DNA of 64,000 bases from CAZAJT01 sp964485585 (GTDB taxonomy: Bacteria; Patescibacteriota; Microgenomatia; UBA1406; GWC2-37-13), in NCBI GenBank assembly GCA_964485585.1, contig CAZAJT010000002.1, positions 1 to 64,000 of the forward strand. The letters are read 5' to 3'. The notes beneath the pieces are model-generated. The model saw only the letters and a program-made list of their open reading frames with translations, searched no databases and had not been told where the DNA came from. Positions 53,448 through 62,052 of the stretch are shown piece after piece. The position numbers and the translations under genes were made by a program. Positions within the stretch are counted from its first letter, which is position 1, and each line of letters starts with the position of its first letter.

Positions 53448-54413
53448 ATGATGAAGTACTCCCTGATACTTCCAGTTTTAAATGAACAGGAAACGATTGG
53501 CGATTTGTATGATCGAGTCAAGAAAACACTGAATGGACTAACCGGACAGCATGAAATTATTTTCATCAACGACGGATCGACCGATTCCACTTCTCTCCTC
53601 CTTCGCAAGCTTCACGATAAGGACAAAACAGTAAAGGTCATTAATTTTTCTCGAAACTTTGGACATCAAGTGGCGGTCACTGCAGGTCTCCATTACTGTA
53701 GTGGTGAATATGTAGCGATACTTGACGCTGATCTTCAGGATCCACCTGAAATTCTCCCGAAATTTTTTGCAAAGCTTGATGAGGGATATGATACCGCATA
53801 TGCAATACGGAAAAAAAGAAAAGAAAGTATAGTAAAAAAAATTGCATACAATTCCTTTTATCGTATTCTTCGATCGATATCCAATACTGGTATTCCCCTC
53901 GACAGCGGAGATTTTTGCGTGATGAATAGAAAAGTAGTTGACGCAATTAACTCACTGCCTGAAAGGAATAGATTTATTCGGGGTATTCGTAGTTGGGTAG
54001 GATTCAAACAGATAGGCATCGAATATGAACGCGCATCCCGCAAGGCTGGAGAAAGTAAATATACGCTACGAAAATTATTCAAGCTCGCATTTGATGGCAT
54101 CTTTTCATTTTCCTATGTACCGCTTCAGTTTATGTTTCTTTTAGGATCAATCGCGATAGCTCTTTCGATCATCGGAAGTCTTGCGGCAATCTATTTACGA
54201 TATTTTACTACGGCATACAACCAGGTTCCTGGCTTTGCAACAACTATTATTCTTGTCATGTTTATTGGAGGATTGCAATTATTTTCAATTGGTATTATGG
54301 GTGAGTATCTCCGAAGAGTGTATGATGAGATTAAGCGAAGACCACCCTACATTGTCCATTCACTTCTTGGATTTACCGGTGCCGATAGAGCGCAAGATAA
54401 TCAAAGCTCTTAA
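53448..54413 (+). CDS. Polyprenyl-phosphate sugar synthase (DPM1/GtrB family GT2)
   Basis: Protein of 321 residues. GT2 domain (YSLILPVLNEQETI, INDGSTDST, LDADLQDPP, RNRFIRGIRSWVG, RASRKAGESKYTLRKL) followed by two C-terminal spans, the GtrB layout. It transfers a sugar from a nucleotide donor to a polyprenyl phosphate. The product is the donor used by GT-C enzymes, of which about ten surround it. The last 41 bases overlap the convergent GT-C gene. Confidence 0.9.
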   Translation: MMKYSLILPVLNEQETIGDLYDRVKKTLNGLTGQHEIIFINDGSTDSTSLLLRKLHDKDKTVKVINFSRNFGHQVAVTAGLHYCSGEYVAILDADLQDPPEILPKFFAKLDEGYDTAYAIRKKRKESIVKKIAYNSFYRILRSISNTGIPLDSGDFCVMNRKVVDAINSLPERNRFIRGIRSWVGFKQIGIEYERASRKAGESKYTLRKLFKLAFDGIFSFSYVPLQFMFLLGSIAIALSIIGSLAAIYLRYFTTAYNQVPGFATTIILVMFIGGLQLFSIGIMGEYLRRVYDEIKRRPPYIVHSLLGFTGADRAQDNQSS

Positions 54414-55824
54414 GCGACTCCAAACCAAGAGACTTCAACGGTAAATCCAAATCAGTTTTTTCAACAACCGCGCATTCGCCCTTTTTCATTACTGCTATTC
54501 GGTTTTTCATTTCGTTCTTATCATATATAAACATCACCTTTTTGCCGGAGTAATAGACAATGGAAGGATGATTGCCCCACCATTTTGTGGTAGTAATCAA
54601 CAGTCCCATCGTATCTAAGGTCGCAAATCCTTTTCTGTTCTCTTCACCGAGGAGTACCGTAAGATTTCGGCATTGATTTTTTGCATACTGGGCAAGCTCG
54701 TGATGCGGCTCATATTGGGAATAATAAGTAGTAAGTAGTTTTTGTTTTACAAAAGCCTGTTGAAGAACAAATACTACAAAGATGAGAAGGGTAAAGTAAT
54801 AAATCGTCCCTTTTTTCTTCAGTTGCGTTAAAGGAAAGACCGAAAGAAATGCGAATTGCGGAAGCGATGGATAAATATACCAGAATATTTTTGTTTTCGT
54901 AAGATTTAAAAATAGAAACCATGGTAGTAAATATAATCCATGTAAAAGTTGCACGGTATTCCATTTATTTTTCCGTAAGGAAACAACAAAGAAGAATAGA
55001 CCAATTACCGCGAGAAAAAATAACAATCCATATTGTTCACGAATTAAATCAATATAAAAGGTACGTTGGCCAAAATGAAATTCTATTGACGAAGAAACTC
55101 TCCGGAAATGACTCTCAATGATATGCATCTGAAAAAATCTATTGCCAAACGCAATAAACATTCCGACATACCACGCAGCGAGAATTGCAACGTGAGTAAA
55201 TAACTGCTTGAAGACCTGCCATATCTCCACTGTTTTTACTTTTTTCCTCCACAACTCGTACAGATAGTAGGCAGCGATCAACGCAATCGGGTAAAATCCT
55301 ATGAGTGATTTACTGAGTACTGCTGAGGCAAGAAATAGTAAACCAAGAATAAAGTTACGGAAAAATAACAAATAGCCCACCCATCCAAGCAATACAAACA
55401 CATCTGCGTTTACTGTCTGTGCTCGCTGTAAAAAGAGTGGAGCGAATGAGGTAGCGGCAACCGCTAATGTTACGATTAGTCGATCTTTAATGACTCGTAA
55501 GGAGAGAATATAAATAAGGAGTAAATTGACAAGAGAGAGTGTCAACGCAGCGAGTCGAGTTGCAATCTCGCTTTGAATAAACGGGATTCTATCAATTAAT
55601 CCGTAGAAAAGAGATACGAGAGGCGCTTTGTCGAGCCAGAGTTCTTTTTGCCAGACTGGTACATAGAAGATCTTTGCATCAATCATTTCCTTTCCGGTTT
55701 GTACATACAGCGATTCATCCCAGTCATAGTAGGGAGTCGGGTGAAAAATGATTTTATATCCAATAATTCCTGCGTAGAAAATAAGAAAAAGAGTAAGTAC
55801 CCAATGTTTCTTCACAATTCTCAT
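54373..55824 (-). CDS. GT-C (GT39/ArnT-like) membrane glycosyltransferase
   Basis: Protein of 483 residues with about eleven spans. YYDWDESLYVQTGKEM in the first loop has the DE pair, WLDKAPLVSLFYG follows, and a soluble C-terminal domain (about 370-483) contains a GKKVMFIYD strand. ArnT/PMT type. Its own TATAAT ends 6 nt before the ATG. Confidence 0.82.
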   Translation of the reverse strand: MRIVKKHWVLTLFLIFYAGIIGYKIIFHPTPYYDWDESLYVQTGKEMIDAKIFYVPVWQKELWLDKAPLVSLFYGLIDRIPFIQSEIATRLAALTLSLVNLLLIYILSLRVIKDRLIVTLAVAATSFAPLFLQRAQTVNADVFVLLGWVGYLLFFRNFILGLLFLASAVLSKSLIGFYPIALIAAYYLYELWRKKVKTVEIWQVFKQLFTHVAILAAWYVGMFIAFGNRFFQMHIIESHFRRVSSSIEFHFGQRTFYIDLIREQYGLLFFLAVIGLFFFVVSLRKNKWNTVQLLHGLYLLPWFLFLNLTKTKIFWYIYPSLPQFAFLSVFPLTQLKKKGTIYYFTLLIFVVFVLQQAFVKQKLLTTYYSQYEPHHELAQYAKNQCRNLTVLLGEENRKGFATLDTMGLLITTTKWWGNHPSIVYYSGKKVMFIYDKNEMKNRIAVMKKGECAVVEKTDLDLPLKSLGLESLKSFDYLALYRHR

Positions 55825-55830
55825 GAAACA

Positions 55831-55836
55831 ATTATA
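55831..55836 (-). promoter_or_regulatory. -10 element of the 55824 GT-C gene
   Basis: On the minus strand a perfect TATAAT ends 6 nt before the ATG at 55824. Confidence 0.55.
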
Positions 55837-55854
55837 TACGAGACATTATTGCTA

Positions 55855-55884
55855 CGAACCACGAACTACAAACTAAAACGAAAC
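55855..55884. repeat. Degenerate AACCACGAAC-type low-complexity tract
   Basis: Intergenic run of AACC/ACTA/ACGAA words, running into the end of the minus-strand GT-C gene. The word AACCACGAA also occurs in a similar tract inside the GT4 gene near 63772-63806 (opposite strand). Confidence 0.35.
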
Positions 55885-57063
55885 AACTTGCTCCAGTGGT
55901 TTCCTAACTTTAAAAGCATCGTCTTCAAAAACTTTGCTTTGGAATAGGAAATAAGTTCGCACTTCATAAAGAAATGAAAGGAAAATGAGAACACATAATC
56001 CGGCAACAATATATCTTTTATGTGATTTTCGAATGAATATTGATATTGATGAGAGAGTAGTACCGATGAAATATACCACTGATGGAATTACGGTGAAGGT
56101 ACGAAGCATGTTGGGATTTTCAGATGGTGGTGTAAGCAGAGACGGTATGAGAGAAAGAATGAAATAAAACAGAAAAACTTGATGATAGGTATTTCGAAAA
56201 TTTTTAATAGCAATGAATAGACCTGCAATAAATAGTAATCCGAGGAGCGGATTTAATGCTGGTTTTCCAGTGTAGTTGTGTCTTCCATTCATATCGCCTT
56301 CGACATGAAACATGAGTATAGTTTTTACCAGATTTTGTTTTACAAAATCAACCTTCTGCGAAAAAGTATACTTTTCGTCTTTTAAGAAGAATTTATCTTC
56401 AAATCTAAGATCAGGATGTTGATTAAAATACATGAGTAAAGGTATGCTAATAACAAGCACTATACCTATATAGGTGGCGACGTGTCTTTTTAATTGAAAC
56501 AAGATTAAAAAAATTAACGGGAGAATAAAGAAGATTCGTCCCGGATGATAGGAGTGAAATGAGAGGCCGGCAAATACCGCCGAGATGAATAAATATTTCC
56601 AAGATCTCGTTTTATAGAAACTGAGAAAGAAATATAATGATGTTAATTCAAGAAACAATAGAAATGTTACTTCGAATGAATACCGTGCAAAGTTAAAATA
56701 CCATCGAAGGCTCAAAAAAATAAATGTCGTGAGAAATACTATTAATGTTTTTCGCTCAAATATCAACTCCATTATTTTGTAGAACACAAAAATACCGGCG
56801 ATGCCGAATAATGCCGAGGGGAGACGAAGCACTGCGGTACTAATGCCAAAAAGTTTAAAGAAACTAAGAATAATGTAAAAGTAAAGCGTCGTATGACCGG
56901 TTGCAAGTTCGCTGTATGGTGTATAGGGTTGATTGTTGAGGGCTAGAGCAAGTTTGGCAAACTCGACTTCATCAAAGAATAGGTATTTTGGAATAGAAGG
57001 ATACTGGTAAAAGATGATTGCGACGGCGACGAGAAGGAGAATGGCAAGTTTTTTAAACGTCAT
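55873..57063 (-). CDS. GT-C membrane glycosyltransferase
   Basis: Protein of 396 residues with about ten spans. YLFFDEVEFAKLALAL (DE pair) and ATGHTTLYFY in the first loop; no large C-terminal soluble domain, so shorter than its neighbours. Last gene of a three-gene minus-strand operon from 59285. It overlaps the GT2 gene by 11 bp. Confidence 0.78.
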   Translation of the reverse strand: MTFKKLAILLLVAVAIIFYQYPSIPKYLFFDEVEFAKLALALNNQPYTPYSELATGHTTLYFYIILSFFKLFGISTAVLRLPSALFGIAGIFVFYKIMELIFERKTLIVFLTTFIFLSLRWYFNFARYSFEVTFLLFLELTSLYFFLSFYKTRSWKYLFISAVFAGLSFHSYHPGRIFFILPLIFLILFQLKRHVATYIGIVLVISIPLLMYFNQHPDLRFEDKFFLKDEKYTFSQKVDFVKQNLVKTILMFHVEGDMNGRHNYTGKPALNPLLGLLFIAGLFIAIKNFRNTYHQVFLFYFILSLIPSLLTPPSENPNMLRTFTVIPSVVYFIGTTLSSISIFIRKSHKRYIVAGLCVLIFLSFLYEVRTYFLFQSKVFEDDAFKVRKPLEQVVSF

Positions 57064-57808
57064 ATTTTCTGCGCAGATCGTAATATTTAATTCGCAGAAT
57101 GTCTTTCAAAGTTTCAAGAGCATCGTGAAAAAAATTGACATTTTTTGTCTCAACATGTCTCCAAACCACAGAAACCTCTTTTATTTTGTAGCCGAGCTTT
57201 GTAGCGAGAAACAAAAACTCAAGATCAAATCCGGCAGATACCGAAGGACCGGATGTCTTCCTTGCGGTATGGAATACCTGAATCCTACTTAATAGATTAA
57301 GTGCAACGTCCCTTTTAAACATCTTAAATCCACATTGCGTATCTTTAATACCATTAAGCCCGATAAGCATATCGCGGATTATCATATATCCCCGTGCCAT
57401 TATCTTTCGAGAAAGGGGAGCGCCTCGTCGATCTGGATTTCGTGAACCAATAGCAATATCATAGTTGTTTTCCATCGCCTTATAGAGCTTGTCCACTTCT
57501 TCAAGTGGTGTCGCAAGATCAATGTCGGAAAAGATCACGTACTCGCTGGTCGCCTCTTGGATACCGGTAATAATCGCAAACGCTTTGCCTTGATGATTAT
57601 TTTCAATAAGCGTGAACTTCGGGAACAGTTTTAGATACTTATCTTTGATGATCTTTTTTGTGGAGTCGCTTGAGCCATCATTAATAATAAGCACTTCCCT
57701 AAATCGGTCATCATTTTTTGTAAAGTTTCCGATTTTATCGAGTACTCCCTTTTGAATATTTGCTTCTTCGTTATAGCAGGGAATGATGAGAGATACTTTA
57801 TTGAGCAT
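57053..57808 (-). CDS. Dolichyl/polyprenyl-phosphate glucosyltransferase-like GT2 (ALG5-like)
   Basis: Protein of 251 residues. SLIIPCYNEEANI, INDGSSDST, SDIDLATPLEEV (donor site), GSRNPDRRGAP and DTQCGFKMFKRDVA are hallmarks of the ALG5/DPG-synthase branch. It makes a polyprenyl-phosphate sugar, often glucose. No C-terminal spans. It lies between two GT-C genes and overlaps both, so it probably supplies their donor. Confidence 0.88.
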   Translation of the reverse strand: MLNKVSLIIPCYNEEANIQKGVLDKIGNFTKNDDRFREVLIINDGSSDSTKKIIKDKYLKLFPKFTLIENNHQGKAFAIITGIQEATSEYVIFSDIDLATPLEEVDKLYKAMENNYDIAIGSRNPDRRGAPLSRKIMARGYMIIRDMLIGLNGIKDTQCGFKMFKRDVALNLLSRIQVFHTARKTSGPSVSAGFDLEFLFLATKLGYKIKEVSVVWRHVETKNVNFFHDALETLKDILRIKYYDLRRKYDV

Positions 57809-59285
57809 GCACGAGCTTGTAAATTTTAATTCCCAATGTCTCCCACATGGTTTCTATTGTAGCATTTTTGAATGAGGCGATCTGCCACTGCGGATGCCCT
57901 AATATAGGACAATCTTTTTCATAACAGAGAACATACAGTTCTTTTGGCTCAACGGTCGTATCTTCGGGAAGCGGTCTCACACCGAGAATCTCAAGATAAT
58001 ATCGAACATGACCGTCTATCTCGGTAAATGGGATAGCAGTAAGCTGATAAGGAGAGCTCGGACTGCGGGCAAGAATACTTTTTGCGATTGTCTGTGCACG
58101 ATCAAGCTGACGATTCCCTTCTTTTGCAAAAAACACATATCGTTGAAAATTCAAAACAATGTATGTTCCAATAAAGAAAATCGTCGTAAACTTTAGTATA
58201 TTGTTTTTACGAACTATTTGAGCGACAAACACACTGAGGATTACAAAGAAACTCAAATATGTAGCGTTATAGTAATGAGGATGACGGGAACTGGTAAGAA
58301 AACTAAATAACAAAAGAAAGGACACGATGCTTACTAAGTGTATGCGGACGAACAAGTTCTTTGTGAGAATTCTCTCTTTTGCAAATGCGAGAGCCAATAA
58401 TAATGCTGCAACAAGAATAAGCGCGATCGTTTTATCAAGTTCGATCCTAAAAATGTGAGAGAGAAATTGCTGATTAGTTTCTAATAAGCGATCGAGGAAA
58501 GAACTTTTCGAAACAACATTTTCTGAGCTAAATAATTCCAAAAAATTCTTAGCATTTAAAAAATTATGTTTTAAATCGAAAAGAATCAGAGGTAGAGAGA
58601 AGAATAAAAATGCAAATATTGATATGGAAATATTTTTCAGAAGCAGTATTTTTGGTGAAGATTGAATAAGAGCAATTCCTCCAATGATACTTATTGGGAC
58701 AAACATGAATATTGCGAGATAGTGAAGTTGTAATGATATAGATAGGAGCGAGCCAAAAATACTTGCGTTTATTATTTTTTTATCTTTCAGCATTCGGTAA
58801 AAAAAATAGAGTGTGAAAAAAGAAGTAATTGGTAGTAAATTAGGGTTCCATGCAAAGCGTGATTGTTCAATTAGTACTGATGAAAATGATGCAATAGCTG
58901 TAAATATTATTGCAGCGTTTTTCCCTATCAAGTTTCTGAGTATTATATAGGCAGCGAGCAGCCCAATGATTGACAGTAAAGCAACGCCAAATGCCATACC
59001 AAAAGGATTAAAATTAAACAAAAAAAGAAACGGTGCCATAAGGTAATAAAAAAAGGGTCCTAAAAATACCTGTCCCACCGACATGGATGGACCGATTGCG
59101 GGGAAGTGTTCAAAGGTAATAATTCTTTTTACAACAATTGCATCTCTTCCCTGATCACCAAGAAATGTTAAAAATTCTTCCAGCCGGTAAAAGCGTAAGA
59201 AAACCGCAGTAGTAACGATTGCAGTAACGAGTTTATTTTCTGATAAAATTGTACTAATGTTTTTGAGAACCCTTTCGAAAAACAT
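57798..59285 (-). CDS. GT-C membrane glycosyltransferase
   Basis: Protein of 495 residues from the ATG at 59285 (MFFERVLK), chosen because TACAAT ends 8 nt before it; an upstream start at 59333 would lie beyond the promoter. About twelve spans. The first loop has FLGDQGRDAIVVKRI in place of a DE pair, then GPFFYYL, and a soluble C-terminal part follows. Its first 29 bases overlap the first bases of the divergent gene at 59257. Confidence 0.78.
   Translation of the reverse strand: MFFERVLKNISTILSENKLVTAIVTTAVFLRFYRLEEFLTFLGDQGRDAIVVKRIITFEHFPAIGPSMSVGQVFLGPFFYYLMAPFLFLFNFNPFGMAFGVALLSIIGLLAAYIILRNLIGKNAAIIFTAIASFSSVLIEQSRFAWNPNLLPITSFFTLYFFYRMLKDKKIINASIFGSLLSISLQLHYLAIFMFVPISIIGGIALIQSSPKILLLKNISISIFAFLFFSLPLILFDLKHNFLNAKNFLELFSSENVVSKSSFLDRLLETNQQFLSHIFRIELDKTIALILVAALLLALAFAKERILTKNLFVRIHLVSIVSFLLLFSFLTSSRHPHYYNATYLSFFVILSVFVAQIVRKNNILKFTTIFFIGTYIVLNFQRYVFFAKEGNRQLDRAQTIAKSILARSPSSPYQLTAIPFTEIDGHVRYYLEILGVRPLPEDTTVEPKELYVLCYEKDCPILGHPQWQIASFKNATIETMWETLGIKIYKLVHAQ
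59241..59249 (+). promoter_or_regulatory. Extended -10 promoter inside the opposing gene
   Basis: TG (59241-59242) plus TAAAAT (59244-59249) end 7 nt before the ATG at 59257. The element sits inside the coding part of the minus-strand gene 57798-59285. Confidence 0.5.
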
Positions 59286-60393
59286 ATCAGTATATTGTAC
59301 CGTAATCTCTATTGTTTTAATAAGCACTTTCATCTTATGGTTGCCTTTTATCCTTCATGCGAGCAACTGGTTCGGACTAACCATAGAAAACTCCAATCTG
59401 CTTTATGTTTATAGACATTTTGACGGCCCTCTGTATGTTATCGCAGCAAAATCTTTCTATGATCCTGCTAGTATTGAACGTTTAGGATTGGAATTTCCTC
59501 TTCCACCACTTTATTTTGCCATACACTTTCCTTTGTATCCATTATTAATACGCTTTTTTAGTTTCTTGGGTTATTTACAGAGTATGCTCGCTGTCTCTGT
59601 TGGTATGAGCGTTTTGTTAGGGTTATTATTCTTTTTTTTGATTAAATACTTTAAGCTGTCTTCACACCCGGTGCTTCTTACCGCAATCTTTCTTTTTTTA
59701 CCGCGGTTTTTAGTAGTACGTTCAGTAGGCGGATCAGAGACTCTCTTTATGGTTTTTCTTCTTCTTTCTCTCTTGTTTTTTGAAAAGAGACAATACCTTT
59801 TGGCCGGATTGATTGGCGCACTTGCTGCTGCAACGAGAAGCCCAGGCATATTGCTTTTTGGTGTGTATGGACTTGTTTTTTTAGAAAAGTTTATCAAAGA
59901 GAGAAAGATTGAATGGCGAGGTTGGGGGATAGCTTTCATTCCGGTAGGATTACTGCTCGTTTTCTATCTCTTTTTTTTAAAATTTAATGATTTACTTGCT
60001 TATTTTCATGCGGTGAATACCGTGCATCTGTCTTCACTGTATGGTGCCTTTAATTATCAAAAATTATGGGTTGGAACAGCGTGGCTCGAGGATGTTCTTT
60101 TTTATTTTTTCCTTTATTTATTCACTGTTATCGCACTGAAAAGCAGCAAATACAGAAGTTTTTTTTATTTCAGTTTTGTCTTTACTGTGGCCCTTTTATT
60201 TGTTCAGCACCGAGATATAGCCCGCTACGGATTGCCTATTTGGCCCCTCGCCTGTATCGCGTTTGAGAAATTTTTTACTTCGAAAAAGTTTTTGATTGTG
60301 TTTATTTTACTGCTCCCGGCAATATATCTTTACGGATGGAACTTTTTACTCTATAATATTATGCCTATTTCCAATTGGTCTCCGTTTTTATGA
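59257..60393 (+). CDS. GT-C (PIG-V/mannosyltransferase-like) membrane protein
   Basis: Protein of 378 residues with about ten spans. The first loop has YRHFDGPLYVIAAKSFYDP, with an Asp where GT-C catalytic residues lie, plus PLPPLYFAIHFPLYPLLI, like PIG-V-type mannosyltransferases. Its 3' end overlaps the following efflux gene (ATGA), so they may be co-transcribed although their functions differ. Confidence 0.75.
   Translation: MFLRTLSKNISVYCTVISIVLISTFILWLPFILHASNWFGLTIENSNLLYVYRHFDGPLYVIAAKSFYDPASIERLGLEFPLPPLYFAIHFPLYPLLIRFFSFLGYLQSMLAVSVGMSVLLGLLFFFLIKYFKLSSHPVLLTAIFLFLPRFLVVRSVGGSETLFMVFLLLSLLFFEKRQYLLAGLIGALAAATRSPGILLFGVYGLVFLEKFIKERKIEWRGWGIAFIPVGLLLVFYLFFLKFNDLLAYFHAVNTVHLSSLYGAFNYQKLWVGTAWLEDVLFYFFLYLFTVIALKSSKYRSFFYFSFVFTVALLFVQHRDIARYGLPIWPLACIAFEKFFTSKKFLIVFILLLPAIYLYGWNFLLYNIMPISNWSPFL
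59294..59299 (-). promoter_or_regulatory. -10 element of the 59285 operon, inside the opposing gene
   Basis: On the minus strand TACAAT ends 8 nt before the ATG at 59285. It lies inside the coding part of the plus-strand gene that starts at 59257. Confidence 0.5.
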
Positions 60394-61391
60394 TGAAGTT
60401 CTTGAAAAAAAGATGGTTTTTGCTTGCCGGTGTCGTCATTATTGGTGGGGCGTTATTCTATAATAATTCGCGAGTCTCTCAAACACAGCAGAAGAAAGAG
60501 AAAACGTATAAAGTCAAGAAGGAGACGCTTACCGAATCGCTTTCATTTTCCGGAAAAATTGACGCGCAGGAGAAAGCAACGCTTCGATTTAAATCATCCG
60601 GTCGCATTGCCTGGGTGGGGGTAAAAGAAGGTGATACGGTCAAAAAATATCAGGTTATCGCAACGCAAGATCAACGGGAGATCAAGAAAGATTTACAAAA
60701 AGAGCTCAACGATTATGCCAAAGAGCGAGCTGATTTCGATCAGTCAAAAGATGATAACAAGGTAGTAACCTCAGATAAGATAAAAAGAATTCTTGAACAA
60801 GCGCAGTACGATCTCAATAATACGGTCATCGACGTTGAGCTCGAAAATCTGAGTCTTGAATACTCAAATCTGGTGAGCCCCATCGATGGTATTGTTACAA
60901 AAGTAATGGCGCCCAATGCCGGCGTGCATACCACCCCTACGCAAGCGGAATTTGTTGTAATAAATCCAGCTACGTTATATTTCTCAGCAGTCGCCGATCA
61001 GACAGAGGTGGTGAAGTTGAACGAAGGGAAAACTGGCAGCATAACGCTTGACTCCTTTGCTGATAAAACAATCACGGGAACGATTTCATCAATCGCATTT
61101 ACTCCGAAAGAGGGAGAGTCGGGCACGGTGTACGAAGTGAAATTGCAATTAGAAGATAAAGGTCTTCCCTACCGGATGGGAATGACGGGCGATGTTTCAT
61201 TCATCTTAAGTGAGCGACCGAACCAGCTCGTGATACCTGAGAATTTTATACACACAGAAGCAGGGAAAAAATACGTATTTCTTAAAAAGAATGATAAGAA
61301 AGTGCGGCAAACTATTTCTACTGGCGAAACGATTGACGGGGAGACCGAGGTGAAATCCGGGTTACAAGAGGGAGATGTGGTTTATGATTAA
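60390..61391 (+). CDS. MacA/HlyD-type membrane fusion protein
   Basis: Protein of 333 residues. N-terminal span (WFLLAGVVIIGGALFY), a lipoyl-type half-motif (FKSSGRIAWVGVKEGDTVKKYQVIA), a short helical hairpin (about 80-140), a second lipoyl half (VSPIDGIVTKVMAPNAGVH), then beta-barrel and C-terminal domains. The start at 60390 gives the ATGA overlap with the preceding stop; 60393 is equally possible. The hairpin is short, as in adaptors that need no outer-membrane channel. Forms a MacAB-like exporter with the next two genes. Confidence 0.88.
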   Translation: MMKFLKKRWFLLAGVVIIGGALFYNNSRVSQTQQKKEKTYKVKKETLTESLSFSGKIDAQEKATLRFKSSGRIAWVGVKEGDTVKKYQVIATQDQREIKKDLQKELNDYAKERADFDQSKDDNKVVTSDKIKRILEQAQYDLNNTVIDVELENLSLEYSNLVSPIDGIVTKVMAPNAGVHTTPTQAEFVVINPATLYFSAVADQTEVVKLNEGKTGSITLDSFADKTITGTISSIAFTPKEGESGTVYEVKLQLEDKGLPYRMGMTGDVSFILSERPNQLVIPENFIHTEAGKKYVFLKKNDKKVRQTISTGETIDGETEVKSGLQEGDVVYD

Positions 61392-62052
61392 GTTGGAGAA
61401 TCTCCATAAAGAGTACGTCATTGACCATGATATTACATTTGTCGCTCTAGAAAATATTTCTGTTTCCATTGATCAGGGTGAATTCACTGCGATAACCGGA
61501 CCTTCTGGATCAGGAAAATCAACGCTTATGCACATCATTGGACTCCTTGATCGTCCCACCAGAGGCACGGTAATGATTGAAAATAATGATATCTCGAAGC
61601 TTAATGACGACCAAATTTCAACCTTACGCAATGAATTTGTCGGATTTGTGTTTCAACAATTCAACCTTATTAACAAGTTGACGGTAAGAGAAAATATCCT
61701 TCTTCCCACAATCTACGCACGGAAAAAACTTGCGTTTGATCCGTTGGAAAGAGCGCGGTATTTGCTTGATCGTTTCGGGCTCAAAGATAAAGGAGATTCA
61801 TACCCCAATAAAATATCAGGTGGTCAGCAGCAACGGGTCGCGATAGCTCGGGCATTGATGATGAATCCGAAACTAATCCTTGCCGATGAACCAACCGGCA
61901 ACCTTGATACTAAAACAGGGAGCGAGATTGTGGGCTTGTTAAAAGAATTAAACAAATCAGAAAGAATCACGGTAGTTGTCGTTACTCATGAATCAAATGT
62001 TGCAAAACAAGCGCGAAGAATTATCAAGATTAAAGACGGCACGCTTGTATGA
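61384..62052 (+). CDS. MacB/LolD-type ABC ATPase
   Basis: Protein of 222 residues from the ATG at 61384 ([11 protein letters not shown]). Walker [19 protein letters not shown], signature [15 protein letters not shown] and Walker [20 protein letters not shown]-loop. It overlaps the fusion protein gene by 8 bp and the permease gene by 4 bp. Confidence 0.93.
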   Translation: MIKLENLHKEYVIDHDITFVALENISVSIDQGEFTAITGPSGSGKSTLMHIIGLLDRPTRGTVMIENNDISKLNDDQISTLRNEFVGFVFQQFNLINKLTVRENILLPTIYARKKLAFDPLERARYLLDRFGLKDKGDSYPNKISGGQQQRVAIARALMMNPKLILADEPTGNLDTKTGSEIVGLLKELNKSERITVVVVTHESNVAKQARRIIKIKDGTLV

